Counted from the first letter of the stretch, positions 32,201 through 43,181 are shown. The stretch is 64,000 nucleotides of DNA from Sporosarcina thermotolerans (GCF_030067815.1 NZ_CP125968.1:3278001-3342000), one strand, 5' to 3'. Made by a program: numbers and translations. The notes: generated from the sequence alone by a model not told the origin.

Positions 32201-32320
32201 CATAAAATGAACGAAGTACGCATAAATTCCGCTAAAAGCTCATAAATTCACATAAATACTCATAAAAATTTTTTATGCGTTTTTAGCGCGTTTTATGCGT
32301 GATTCCACGAATTTATGCGC
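32201..32320. repeat. Array F: head-to-head 20-bp arrays, core CATAAA, palindromic centre
   Basis: CATAAA cores on the plus strand at 32201, 32221, 32241 and 32261, then TTTATGCG (the same core inverted) in blocks at 32271-32280, 32291-32300 and 32311-32320. Both halves hold an exact 20-bp phase and meet in the palindrome CATAAAAATTTTTTATG. Confidence 0.88.
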
Positions 32321-32419
32321 TTTACGAATCAAAAAAAGCGGTTCTAAATCAAATGTTGGGTGATGTGATTTGCACATCACCCTTTAACTTTCTTTAACTT
32401 AAATTTTGCTATGAATAAT

Positions 32420-32546
32420 GTTGATTTGCACTACAGGCGGACGCTTTCCGCCGGCATGGCTTCAGCCGCTTCCCTCGCTTCGCTCAGTCCAGGGTCTTCA
32501 GCTCATGCTATTCCGGCAGGAGTCGCCGCCTTTCGCTCCAATCAAC
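32420..32546 (+). repeat. Dispersed 125-bp element, copy 3
   Basis: Same ends and internal blocks as copy 1 (GTTGATT, CAGGCGGACGCTTTCCG, GGCATGGCTTCAGC, GGAGTCGCCGCC, AATCAAC). It lies immediately outside the ISL3-type gene. Confidence 0.85.
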
Positions 32547-32586
32547 GAATCTCTTTTATACCAATATTGTTATAAGAAAATCCTCC

Positions 32587-33796
32587 TTATCCTAAATGAA
32601 CTCCAATTTCTTTATATCGAATGTTTAATAAGATCTTTGCTTTAAAGTGATCAAAACGCCTAAAACCATAGGCATTGCGCTTCATCACTTTTGTTTTATT
32701 GTTAATGCCCTCAAGGAAACCGTTGGAATACTTAAATCCAAAACTATTCAAAATCTCTACTTGCCAGTTTTTGAACGTTTGAATAGCTCTTGAAAACGCT
32801 GGAATACCGGCTTTCTCTACCTTACGGTAAAAGGCTTCTAGTCGGTTTTTCACTTCTACCAAATCCTCTGCATTCTTTGCCCAATCAAACCACTCACAGT
32901 ACGCCTCTTTCAGTTCGTATGCCTTCTTCAATTCATCAGACATGCCTAGATATCGATCTAAATACCAACGGTTTTTTTCCGTTAATTTCTCGATACGTTT
33001 ATATAACACATGCCGCATCCTTTTACATTTCTTGCGGTCATACGCATGCCATTCTTTCTGCACTTTCCGCCGAACTTCATCAAGCGCCCAGTAGATATAG
33101 CGACAAAAATGAAAACGGTCTGCGACAATAACGGGGCGACCCAAAGCCTTTTTACGGCTGCCTTAAAGCTTGGATTCATATCCATAACCACTAACTCAAC
33201 GTCAGTCCCGTATTGGCATAGATAATCCTTGATCGTTTCTTTCCTTCGGTTCGGTAAGATATCCAGGGGTTCGTGTGTTTCTGCATCCGCAATAATCAGT
33301 TGGTACGTACCGGCATCTGTATCGCCCTTGTATTCATCAATCGCAATGGCCTTTGGTAATCGGACACCACTTTTCATCTGCTTTTTCGCCACTTCCTTGA
33401 ACCGGCGGATCACTGTCGAGCTGAGGTACCAAGTACTTCTCCTGCTTCTTTGAATGTTTTCGCCTTGACTGATCGGACTTGTACAACTTGATTCCACTCT
33501 TTCGTATAGCGTTGATACTTATCCACGAAGGGGGATGTCTCTGAGAAGCGCTTTCCGCATGAACAGGCATACCTACGACGTTTATAAAAAAGAACTGTTA
33601 AACGTTCAAACCACTTGAGGTGCTTGATCTTCTGAATGCGATAATCATGAATCTTCTTAGTTGTCATCGCCCCACATGCAGGGCATTTGTGGGGCTTCCT
33701 TGGAAGCGAAACATGAAGTGCAGTCCGCTCTCCGACCTCTTCTATCTTTTCAATGTTTACATCTTTTAATCCTGGAATATTCATGTTAGAATTCAT
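32587..33796 (-). mobile_element. ISL3-family transposase gene and element (two frameshifts as read)
   Basis: About 403 residues. The N-terminal zinc finger (CPACG...ACSCGKRF) and the AIDEYKGDTDAGTYQLIIAD and ELVVMDMNPSF blocks carry the first two DDE aspartates; NGFLEGINNKTKVMKRNAYG carries the last acidic residue. This is the ISL3/DDE_Tnp_ISL3 layout. Missing bases near 33422 and in the run near 33147 split it into three frames. ATG 33796 has AAAGGTGA upstream. GGTTCTATAATATTTG at 33914 reading inward looks like the right terminal repeat; no matching left end was found, so the element may be truncated at the side of the 125-bp repeat. Confidence 0.85.
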
Positions 33797-33913
33797 GTGC
33801 ACGTATCACCTTTCGTTTACTTGTTTCTCGACAATTCAAGTATAAAAGAAATGGTGATTTACGTGCATTTTTTTATTGAATTTGTACGAACACCCCAACA
33901 AATATTATAGAAC

Positions 33914-33948
33914 CAAAAAAGCAAGCCATTATGCAAGCCTGCTTTTCC
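33914..33948 (-). terminator. Terminator of the coiled-coil gene
   Basis: AAGCAGGC...GCTTGCTTTTTT on the minus strand, 9 bases past the stop at 33957. Confidence 0.6.
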
Positions 33949-33956
33949 TTCAATAT

Positions 33957-34673
33957 TCACCACTGAATGGCATCCAATTTATCGATGGCAACTGTCACGA
34001 CACCGGTATCAGCCGTAAAAAACGCGAAACCCTTCTTTTCGTCAACATTTAACAAATTTATCACCGGAATGACTGAGCCTTCTACGACGATTTGCTGAAT
34101 GGGATACGTAGGCGGCAATTTGGAAAGCAATCTGCCGATACTTTTTTTCGCATGCAAAATTTTTTCAATCGACTTCTCCACTGACTCCGCTTCTTGCAAC
34201 TGTTGAATTTCCTGCGCCTCCAACTTCCCTATGACCTTGGCGTTATCAGATTCAATCCGATCAAGCATGTCCAGAATCACATGCATATCGTCAAACTGAT
34301 TAACTGTGAACTGGCGCATTGACATCCGATGATTTTGAAGGCTTTTCCGTAAACGGAACACCGCCTCCCCTTGCTTGCCTAACTCTTCACGTATCGTATC
34401 TTGTTTTACGGAATCAGAATGCAGCTTTTCCTGGACTTCCCAAATCCGGTCGCGCAATTGAAAATACCGATTCCTATGGCTATTCTGTTGGCGACTGACG
34501 ATATCAAGAAGTCTCCCGCATACCTGTTCCAATCGGTTGACGACAATGACAAGATGCTCATTCGTTTCCCGCTGTTCTTTCATGAATGCCATATACGGAG
34601 TCCAAACGAATCGGTTCTGATTCGTCAAATAATCATCCATCCAGCCATTCAAATGAACTTTTGATTCTCCCAA
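33957..34673 (-). CDS. Coiled-coil protein of unknown function
   Basis: 238 residues, soluble. Residues 25-170 are strongly helical with heptad character (EQVCGRLLDIV, RDRIWEVQEKLHS, VFRLRKSLQNHR), and the C-terminal 60 form a small beta-rich domain (LPPTYPIQQIVVEGSVIPV...FFTADTGVVTVAIDKL). TTG 34673 is chosen because GAGGAG is 7 bases away; a TTG two codons earlier is too close. It lies 48 bases after the membrane protein gene on the same strand and may be cotranscribed. No family recognised; the C-terminal module looks like a DNA- or ligand-binding beta barrel, which is speculation. Confidence 0.7.
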   Translation of the reverse strand: MGESKVHLNGWMDDYLTNQNRFVWTPYMAFMKEQRETNEHLVIVVNRLEQVCGRLLDIVSRQQNSHRNRYFQLRDRIWEVQEKLHSDSVKQDTIREELGKQGEAVFRLRKSLQNHRMSMRQFTVNQFDDMHVILDMLDRIESDNAKVIGKLEAQEIQQLQEAESVEKSIEKILHAKKSIGRLLSKLPPTYPIQQIVVEGSVIPVINLLNVDEKKGFAFFTADTGVVTVAIDKLDAIQW

Positions 34674-34721
34674 TTTCAAACTCCTCTATTAAACAATTTT
34701 CTGTCACGTGTTCATCTGATG

Positions 34722-35231
34722 CTAACTTAAGAACCGCCTCAGCCTGCGTATTAAAAACAAGCCGAATTCAATCCATACCCAGCTGTAAAATAATGAAAAA
34801 CCCAAAATCATTAGGACCGTAATCAAATTTAATGAAGAGACTCCCGGGCCAAACACTGGGAAACCAAGCACAAAAAGTGGAATACAAATCCCAATGAACA
34901 AGACGATCTCGCCAATGAAAATCGCATTCAGTCGGTTCACCTGAGTACGTATCGCCCATCCCACTGCGATACCTAAAACACCAGTTGTGAACGGGAATAT
35001 CATTAATTCACTTGGTTGAATCAAAACCAATAGGAAAATGGTCAATAAATAAGAAACACTTCCCCATCGAAAAGAAATTAGTGTGGCCATAAATATCGGT
35101 GCAGTTGCAAAGGGACTTATGAAAAATCCTACACCCGGTAAAAAACCACCAGCCGATTGAAGCACCGCCGCAAGTGCTGACATTAATGCAGCGAACATCA
35201 TCTTTTCACTCTGCGACCATTTCAACGTCAT
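34722..35231 (-). CDS. Integral membrane protein, ECF S-component or TrpP-like
   Basis: 169 residues with five or six hydrophobic helices. The opening (MTLKWSQSEKMMFAALMSALA) and the GGFLPGVGFFISPFATAPI segment with conserved Gly/Pro and small residues resemble substrate-binding components of ECF transporters and tryptophan transporter TrpP. No T-box or riboswitch precedes it, so the substrate cannot be guessed. It ends in a basic LIRRLRRFLS tail. Confidence 0.6.
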   Translation of the reverse strand: MTLKWSQSEKMMFAALMSALAAVLQSAGGFLPGVGFFISPFATAPIFMATLISFRWGSVSYLLTIFLLVLIQPSELMIFPFTTGVLGIAVGWAIRTQVNRLNAIFIGEIVLFIGICIPLFVLGFPVFGPGVSSLNLITVLMILGFSLFYSWVWIEFGLFLIRRLRRFLS

Positions 35232-35390
35232 CGATTTATGAACAGCCCTTGGATAAAGGGCAAGGATCTAAGTATACGGAAAACCATTCCTCCTTTTGCC
35301 TTCTTCTCCTTAGTATATTCCCTAACATTAGGTACCTGTTACCCGATTCTTGAATAGATTGATAGAGGTATGAAAGGGAGGCATTGCGTT

Positions 35391-36709
35391 TTGATTAACA
35401 AGGAAATGACGACTAATTCATTGTCCCGTAGGCTGAATCCGGAAGATATTTTAGTACCACATGGCTTTGAAATTGATGTGTTTGCAACGGATTTAACGAC
35501 CCCCATTAACATCACTTTCACGGAGAATGGCGAGATGCTTGTCGCTGATTCAGGGGTTGCGGATGGGAATGGAAAGGTATTAAAACAGACGGAGAATGGC
35601 TTTTCAGTCATAGCAGATGGATTTAACCCACCTTTGACGGGAATTACAGTGTATCAGGGCAATATTTACGTTGCGCATAGACGTTATGTGACGATGATCC
35701 TGCCTGACGGAACGAAAAAGGACATTATTGAAGGGCTACCGAGCAACGGGGATCACCATAATAACCGTGTGGTGTTTGGCCGGGATGGTAAAATGTATTT
35801 CGGGCAAGGGACTGCGACCAATAGTGGAGTCGTTGGATTAGACAATGACTGGGTGAAAGAGCATCCGTTCTTTCATGATTACACGGGCAGCGACATTACA
35901 TTAAAAGGACAAAACTTCACAACTACAACATTTTCAGATGGCAATCAAGAAGTCGATACGGGGCATACTCACCTTTTGGCGTTCCAAGTTATCCCGGAGA
36001 AAAGGTGAACGGCATCGTTCGCGCAAGCGGCAGCATTCTGCGAGCGAATCCGGACGGCTCCGATTTAGAGCTCGTCGCATGGGGTTTGCGAAATCCATTC
36101 AGAATCCATTTTGATAGTTATGATCGGCTATTCGCCGCGAACCATGGAATGGATGTCCGTGGAAGTCGTCCCGTTGCCAATTCCCCCGATGAATTCCAAT
36201 GGATACGTCCAGGAATGTGGTATGGATTTCCTGATTACACGGGTGGGCTTCCTCTGACAATGCCACAGTTCAAGCCGGAAAACGAAGAGCAACCTGAATT
36301 CCTATTTGCGGAACATCCGATGCAACCACCAATGCCTGTAACCGTATTCCCGCCACACTCCGCCACAATGGGGTTCAGCTTCAATGAAAAATCTGCATTC
36401 GGTCCGATCGGAGATGTGTACATTGCCGAGTTCGGAGCCGACGAACCGATAACAACGGGTGGTAGATTGCTTCCCCTTGTCGGACATCGCGTTTCCCGCA
36501 TTGATATGCAAACAGGCGAAGTGTTTCCATTTGCCATTAACCGAGGTGGCCTTCCAGCCTCCCTCTCTAATAGCGGTGGTTTCGAACGGCCAATCGATGC
36601 AGTTTTCGGTGAGGAAGATGTTCTATACGTGGCCGATTTCGGACTATTTTCCGACGAGGCTGCATTGCCTAATACAGGCGTGATTTGGAGGATAAGAAAA
36701 ACGGGTTGA
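35391..36709 (+). CDS. Glucose/sorbosone dehydrogenase-like beta-propeller protein (one frameshift as read)
   Basis: About 439 residues, a PQQ-dependent-type sugar dehydrogenase fold: PHGFEIDVFATDLTTPIN at the start, GDHHNNRVVFGRDGKMYFGQ in the middle, WGLRNPFRIHFDSYDRLF and FGEEDVLYVADFG later. No signal peptide is visible, unusual for this family. A missing G in GGGG 35960-35963 breaks it inside TGAYSPFGVPSYPG. TTG 35391 is used because GGGAGG lies 9 bases upstream and the ATG at 35370 precedes that site. Whether PQQ is bound, and the substrate, cannot be told; it may be a sugar-binding or lactonase-like propeller. Confidence 0.8.
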
Positions 36710-36739
36710 GTAACGTAAGGATGAACAACACAATGCGGT

Positions 36740-36797
36740 GTATCACAATCTAAAGTCGTCGTATCACAACATAAACACACCGTATCACAACGCAACT
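36740..36797. repeat. Array G: three 21-bp units, core GTATCACAA
   Basis: Cores start at 36740, 36761 and 36782. It lies between the sugar-dehydrogenase-like stop and the sigma-B-type promoter of the next gene. Confidence 0.7.
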
Positions 36798-36834
36798 TTA
36801 TTTAGACTGCCCCATTTATTAAAATAAATCAATT

Positions 36835-36860
36835 GTTTCCTTTTCCGTCAAGAAGGGTAT
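36835..36860 (+). promoter_or_regulatory. Sigma-B-type promoter of the second YflT-domain gene
   Basis: GTTTCC and GGGTAT separated by 14 bases, 34 bases before the start codon; spacing identical to the site at 30930. Confidence 0.8.
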
Positions 36861-36894
36861 TTTCGAAAACAACGATGGACAAGGAGGTTGAACT

Positions 36895-37317
36895 ATGAGA
36901 AAAACATTCATTGGCAGTTTTCCGAATCAGGAGCGCCTAATTTACAAAATTCAAGAACTGTTGGATAAAGGCGTTGAAGAGCAGGATTTGTATATCGTCA
37001 TGAAAGACGAAAAGGCAGTGGATGAACTCAGGCGTCATGCTACACTATCTGACCCGGATTCTCCGTTTAATCTGTTCAATCGTTTCATGGGATTTCTGGC
37101 AGGAGAAAAAAATGTCCGAAGTATGCTGCATGACTCCGGATTCACGGATGGCGAGGCAAAAAAGTATTTCCATGCTGTTCAGGAAGGTGCGCTATTACTT
37201 TACATGAATGGAAAATTTGAAAAGGCCCGGAATGTGGATCGCCCTCTAATTGAAAACGGGTATGAAGGCTACGAGCTGATCCCTTTGGACGAATCAGAAG
37301 CGGGGCTCGAAAATTGA
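36895..37317 (+). CDS. General stress protein, YflT domain, short paralogue
   Basis: 140 residues; residues 1-110 align with the protein at 30991 (SPFNLFNRFMGFLAGEKNVRSM here, equivalent to SWFNRFIDFLTGEDHVRSM there). It lacks the long Asn/Ser-rich tail. AAGGAGG precedes ATG 36895. The sigma-B-type promoter indicates induction by general stress. Function unknown, as for the family. Confidence 0.85.
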   Translation: MRKTFIGSFPNQERLIYKIQELLDKGVEEQDLYIVMKDEKAVDELRRHATLSDPDSPFNLFNRFMGFLAGEKNVRSMLHDSGFTDGEAKKYFHAVQEGALLLYMNGKFEKARNVDRPLIENGYEGYELIPLDESEAGLEN

Positions 37318-37326
37318 AAGAGTAAA

Positions 37327-37360
37327 ACACCCAATGGATTCTCACCATGGGTGTTTTTCA
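37327..37360. terminator. Bidirectional terminator between convergent genes
   Basis: AACACCCA...TGGGTGTTTTT hairpin between the YflT gene and the helicase-partner gene. Confidence 0.85.
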
Positions 37361-37365
37361 TTTTC

Positions 37366-38105
37366 CTATTCCCCTAAATACTTTTCCCGCCATTCCGTAA
37401 TTTCCCTCTCCATGACTTGCACTTCAAGCTTTTCGTCCCACTGGCTCGTCATCGTGTTCCATACTCTCGCAAACAACCTGTCCTCAGCAGTTTGGTGTAA
37501 TTGAAACTCCAGGCAAGGGACCGAAATCCTTTGTAGCTCGTTAACCGACGATATGGCATGGACTACCTTTTGCGCGTCGCCTTCTACAGAAGTTGCATCT
37601 ATCTGATCGAGTGCAGCACGCCATTCGGCTTCACTAATTTTATTCACATGGCGGAATTCCTCAGCATATCTGTATGCCTTCCCTTCCGCATCTTCCGGTT
37701 CGCCGGTCAAAAAGCAGGTATGCGACGGACTATAATAGACTGTCGCTTCCTCATCTCGGGTGATTCGACAAAAATCCCGGCATCCAATTGTTGCCTTCCG
37801 GCTTCGGTCAAGGAATAGACACCGCTATTTTTCACAATCAATCCAGCCCGGCTCATTCGATCGGTGATGTCTTGGACGAATAACGGCTCCACTACCAATA
37901 TGTCGCTCACAACTTCGACAGAAGAAAACTCCGAAGTCTTAAATGCAATTAACAACATCTTCATTAGGACATCCATCTTCGTCCTCTTCACCGTTTCGAA
38001 TTCGACATCAATCACTTGAATCGGCAATGCCCATTTTTCCGTGGCAAGCAGTTTCACGTTCGGGTCTCTTAGTATTTCATTCCGAAGATGTTTTTCCACG
38101 TCCAT
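37366..38105 (-). CDS. Helicase-linked protein of unknown function (one frameshift as read)
   Basis: About 246 residues. The middle (LMKMLLIAFKTSEFSS...ITDRMSRAGLIV, SGVYSLTEAGRQQLDAG) reads like a winged-helix unit of the kind ending in a SLTExG turn. A missing base at GGG 37758-37760 separates FVESP from RDEEATVYYSPSH. ATG 38105 follows the helicase TAA directly (TAAATG), so the two are translated together and are probably partners. No signal peptide or catalytic motif seen. A DNA-sensing or adaptor role is inference from context. Confidence 0.7.
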
Positions 38106-41100
38106 TTACCCATTCCTTTCCAGCACCGAATCGAACTCCCTGAATCCTCCACCTAATTTCACCTTTTCCACCAATCTTGTATACATGGTCTTCGTCTCCG
38201 CATTTTTCGGCCGGTTCATGAACATCTCCGAACTGCCAACGATGATCAGCAATTCCTTGGCACGCGATAACGCAACATTCAACCGTCGGTAATCCTCGGC
38301 AAATCCAATTGTTCCACTTGGCTGATTATGATTCCGAACGAAACTCAAAATGATAATATCCATTTCCATACCTTGGAATTTATCAACAGTACCAGTCCTA
38401 CAATGCAAATGCTTCGGCATGATTTCCTGTTCGATGAGCCGATCAATCCGCTTCACCTGCTCACCATAGAAACTGATCACACCAACGCTTTTCTTCGCAT
38501 CTGCTTTTAGTCGATCTTCGCTCTTCGCAACTTCAGTCGCTTCCTCAATTTCAAGAAGCAGCTCCCTAACCCTTTGCAATTCCGCTTCATTATAAAGACT
38601 CGTTCCGCCCTTCACTTGAGCCTCAAAATAGGAAGGATTATTCGGCATATCAAACCACAACAGATGGTCATCGCGACTTAGGAACCGTGATGAAAGTAGA
38701 TGGTCTCGCGCGACGTCAGAATCCTCTAACCCGCATTGTAGCCGATAATTCCCATCTACATAAAACGGAGTGATTGTCTCCATGATCTCCTCATGCATCC
38801 GATATTGAATACCAAGCATCGTCTTATTCTGCTTCGGCAAGCTTCTGAATAACCGCTCAAAAAGCGATTCCTTCAGCATCCCGCGCAATTGATTCTTCTC
38901 TTCAAGATCCTTGATTTCCTCAATGAATTCATCCATCGTTTCCCGGCCAACAAGTGGCGGCAACTGATGATGATCCCCGACAAGGACAATCTTTTTCCCT
39001 TTCAGCATTGGCAGTAGGAGCTCAGGAGGCGTCGCTTTCGACACCTCATCGATGATGACAACATCGAAATTCGGATAGTCTTCCATGAAATCACGCCGAG
39101 CCGAAGCGACACAAGTCGTCCCGATAACATTTGCATGCTTCACATACAGCTTTCGGATTTCATCCAAGTCAAATTCACTCGCACTTCCTAACAACTTACT
39201 CCATTCATCCTGCAAGGCACCTGCAATAGGCAATTGCACAAGCTCTTTATGTAACACAGCAGCTGTAGTTTGTTTTGTTTCAATTTCCACACCGATTTCC
39301 TGTTTACGCTTTTCAGGTTCAGATTCGATGATTTCCTGAAGATCCCGAATTCGACCCTCACATCTTTGAATCTCAATCGCCAACTCGGACTCATTCTTAC
39401 TAAGTGCCTCCAAGGTTTCCTGTAAATTCGACAACTGATCTGCAGCAGACTCTCTGTTTTCGATGTTCTCCTTTAAAGCAAGTTCAGCCTTTTGGAATAA
39501 ATCCTTCCGCTTCTCAAATTCAGCAAGTTCCTTTTCATGTTCCGCAATCATTTTTTCCACATCATGTCGATTAATATGCTCGTCTAAAAGATCGGCAAGC
39601 GTTAGACTTTCATCCTTTAATCCGCGTAGTTGTTCCACATGTTCGCGGATTTCCCGGTTTGCCTTTTCCTCAACATCCGTCAATTCGGCAAGCTCAGCCC
39701 TCATTTCATCCATGATTTCTGATTTCAACGACGAGAATCGCCCCGCCGCCTCACGATCAGATGACGTCTTTATAGTTACCGAATGTTTTTTAACTTCCTC
39801 AGTTTTCCCATATAAATAAGCCAAATTCTCGGCAAGCCGATGCAATAAAGCAGCTTTCTCTGGGCTCGCAGGCATTGCCAATGTTTTTTTAGTAGCTGGC
39901 AAAACGAAGAAACGGCTGATTTTATCAAGCATTTCATGCATCTCTTCAGGCGTCTTGTATTTATCATTCTGTTTGCTCCGCACTTCTTCAACGGGATAAT
40001 AATACTTTTTGAGAATCTTCTTCGCGTATTCAATCCCGTTCGACAGACGTTCCGCCACTTCATTCCATTCAAGAAGAGCATACGGATACGTTCCATTAAT
40101 AATTTCTACACGTAAACGCTGGAGTGCATTGATTTCAAGTTTTACAGGAAGTGATGGCTCGATTTGATGAGCTGCATAAAGTTCCTCTAACTCCTGAAGC
40201 CTCTTCACTGAAGACAGCTGTTCCAAAAACCGAGTCAACGGTCCACGTTTCGCTTCAATTATGCCCGACTCCTCTTTCAACCTCCGGAAAGCCATTTCTG
40301 CATAATCAATGGCTTCAATCGTTTGGAAATAGCGGAGCATTTTACGCTGTGTCGTCAGGCTACGATCTGTTTTCGTCATTTTTTCATAAATCTCAGGACT
40401 GATTTTAGCGTCAGCTACAGCCTTTTCACTACTTTGTATTTCGATGAAGAGTTTTTCTATCAATCGGGATAACTCCGCCTGTTGCTCCTCTATCTCAATC
40501 CGTTCTCGGGTTAGTTCCTTTTCCCTTTGACGCAATGGTTCAAGCTGCTTCGACAAATCACTTGCTTCCACTTCAGCTGCATGTTTTTCGACTATCTGCC
40601 GTTCTGCAACTTCCAATTCCGCCTTAAGACGCTCGATCTCTACCTTATTCTGTTCCAGTTCGAGTTCAATTTGTCGTTTACGGTCATCGCGTTTGTCCCG
40701 CTGTTCATTCACTGCTGCCAATGTTTCATCACGCCAATGAAGGGCAACATTCTCTTCGATGAACCGCTTCCCTTCCTCCTCGATGCTTTCCGTTCGTCCA
40801 TACCTTAATATCCGGATACCAGGATCGGACAGCAAGCGCCCAAGCGCATTATCGACAGCCAAATTCGACTGAGAAGCGACAAGCGTCCGGTGCCCCGCCT
40901 TCATCAACTGATGGCAAAGTTCCGAAATCACCGTTGTCTTCCCTGTTCCTGGAGGTCCTTGAATGACATATAAATCATTCGCCGACATTGCGCCAATGAC
41001 AGCGTCCTGTTGGAATTCGTTTAACGCATGATGGAACTCAAGCTCCAGTCGCTTGTTCGTAATTTGGACAACTGGGCGTTCTTCGAATAAGATTTTCTCC

Positions 41101-41950
41101 AAATTCGGATTTGCCGCGAAACCGTCCTGAAGATCCTTAAATCCTCTCCGCAGCCGCCGGATCTGGCTTAATTCCGCAAAATTGCTGAAAACAATTTCCC
41201 GTGCATCTTTCGGCAATAAAGAGCCTCGTCGCGCTATCGCTTGATACTTCCGGCTTAACTCGATTTTAACGGTGCGTTTTCCACGATTCACATCAACCAC
41301 ATTTCCGAGATCATCACCCGAACCTTTGAGTTTCGCACTGAAACCCGTGATTGCACCCAACCTTTCGCATCAAGTCCACTGCATGTGATTGTTAGCTGGT
41401 TAAAGGATTCATTAACGTGTGCCTGCGAAAAATGGGCAGTTATATCAGCAACGTCCGCATTCTTCTCCTCAATCCGCAAGTATCCTTCCCAGCTCTTAAT
41501 GCGTTTTTCAACATATTCCGAACGTTCCTGCGCAACAGGCAACTCCCGAAGGCGCGTATACAACTCGATTGGCATCGAACTGCCCGTACGCTGGTTGACC
41601 GCGAATTTCAGGCGGACGCCAAGCCGGCGATTCGTCCGAACAGGCTCTTTTCGACCTTTCACTCGGAAATTTGTCGCAAGGAAACCTTCATTTTTATAGA
41701 CGCATTCCATAACCGCCACCCGCTCTTTCAGGTGGTTGGCAAGCTGTGCATTTGCTTCCGGGTCGAAATAGAAGGAGAATGTCATGTTCTCTTGTTTGGC
41801 GGGGAGTTTTTCGATGTAGACAGCAAAATGTTCCTGCATGGAAAAGAGCTCATTCTCGTCAATTGCCCAGTTCCCGATTTCCTTACGTGCCCGATGTGTC
41901 ATATCGAGACGACATCTCATCACTTCATTCATCATTTCATTGCTTTTCAC
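38106..41950 (-). CDS. UPF1-like superfamily 1 helicase with long coiled coil (one frameshift as read)
   Basis: About 1,281 residues. The N-terminal 220 precede a small beta region; motif I is QGPPGTGKTTVI, motif II VVIIDEVSKATPPE, motif III VGDHHQLPPLV, motif IV region GIQYRMHEEIMETI, motif V GTVDKFQGMEMDIIIL and motif VI RRLNVALSRAKELL. An insertion of roughly 450 residues between motifs I and II is charged coiled coil (IELELEQNKVEIERLKAELE), as in large AAA_11/AAA_12 proteins and reminiscent of SMC-like arms. A base is missing at CCC 41356-41358 (KGWG|AITGF). GTG 41950 sits 7 bases after AGGAGGG. First gene of a two-gene operon. Likely acts on DNA or RNA by ATP-driven translocation; whether this is repair, RNA surveillance or defence is open. 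Confidence 0.88.
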
Positions 41951-42185
41951 CACGACACCCTCCTTTCCTTTTGATCCTTCTCCGAATTAAAACCATACGT
42001 TCTATCATACAACAAAATCCGGTTCGGATTAATTAGAAAATCGATGAGTCGTCGTAGGAATTTCTTGGTTGCGGTGACATTGTGATATTTTGGGGAGGCA
42101 CTCTCTACTCGCATTCTACTTATTTTTCCGATATACTAATTGATGGTTTAGAATAGATTTTATAAATACTTGGAGGCCTATAAAT

Positions 42186-43135
42186 TTGAAAGTTTGGTTA
42201 TCAGTTATTGTCGGATTATTGCTAATTCTAACTGGGTGCGCAAGTGCACCGGATGTAGATATTAATGAAAAATCAACGGTTGAAACAACTAAGAATCAGG
42301 AAACACCAAAAGAAAATGAATCTATTGAAGACACTTCAAAAGAAGATATTTCAAAAGATAAAACAATAGTGACCGAATCAGAAGCTCCAAAAAATAACAC
42401 TGTGGCTAACGCTTCATCTGAGAAAAAGGAAACCACTGCTAAACCCGCTCCCGTGAAGAAGACCGAAACGGCGGGTACAACAGCGCATATACCAGTCAAA
42501 TTGGTTAAAACAATCGACGGGGATACGATTAAGATTCTCTATAACGGGCAAGAGGTAAACGTCAGATATTTATTGATTGACACGCCTGAAACCAGTCACC
42601 CGCAGCTTGGCAAGCAGCCGTTTGGCGAGGAAGCCAAGGAGCGTAATCGGCAATTGGTGAATAGCGGTGAACTATCAATCGAATTCGATGTCGGGAACGT
42701 TATGATAAATACGATAGATTGCTTGCTTACATCTATGTCGACGGGAAAAGTGTTCAGGAGACATTGCTTTCGGAAGGTTTGGCTCGGGTAGCGTATGTGT
42801 ATCCGCCAAACACACGTCATCTGACACCTTACGAAGAAGCGCAAGCAGTAGCAAAGAAAAAAGGGCTTGGTATCTGGTCGGTTGAAAACTACGCGACGGA
42901 TTCTGGATTCAATAGTGACGCAGTTAGTTCGAAAGTATCTGCATCAACGGGAGGATCCGCGTCTAAACCGGCTACTTCTCCTAACACAACATTAAGCACT
43001 ACCACCGAAGGAAAGGAAATCTTCAAAAACTGTACAGAACTTCGGAAGAAATATCCAAGCGGCGTTCCACAAAGCCATCCTGCTTACCAAGCAAAAATGG
43101 ACCGCGATAAAGATGGCTATGCATGTGAAAAATAA
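42186..43135 (+). CDS. Thermonuclease-type lipoprotein with Excalibur domain (one frameshift as read)
   Basis: About 316 residues. Lipoprotein signal (LLLILTGC), a 75-residue Thr/Lys/Glu linker, a staphylococcal-nuclease domain with IDGDTIKI, VRYLLIDTPETSH (catalytic Arg, Asp, Glu) and GERYDKYDRLLAY (second catalytic Arg), then a Ser/Thr linker and an Excalibur calcium-binding domain (DRDKDGYACEK). A G missing at GGG 42693-42695 falls exactly inside GERYDKY. TTG 42186 has GGAGG 9 bases upstream. It is a membrane-tethered, calcium-dependent nuclease facing outward. Confidence 0.9.
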
Positions 43136-43146
43136 GGTGTGTTTTA

Positions 43147-43181
43147 AACCGGGAGAAATTCTATTTCTTCCGGTTTTTTTA
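43147..43181 (+). terminator. Terminator after the nuclease lipoprotein
   Basis: AACCGG-AAAT...ATTT-CCGGTT hairpin followed by seven T. Confidence 0.85.

Noticed and set aside
31699-32205. Two short plus-strand frames in the 31.6-32.2 kb gap
   Set aside because: No start context or recognisable protein features.
32550-32590. Left terminal inverted repeat of the ISL3-type element
   Set aside because: No convincing match to the GGTTCTATAATATTTG end at 33914 could be found.
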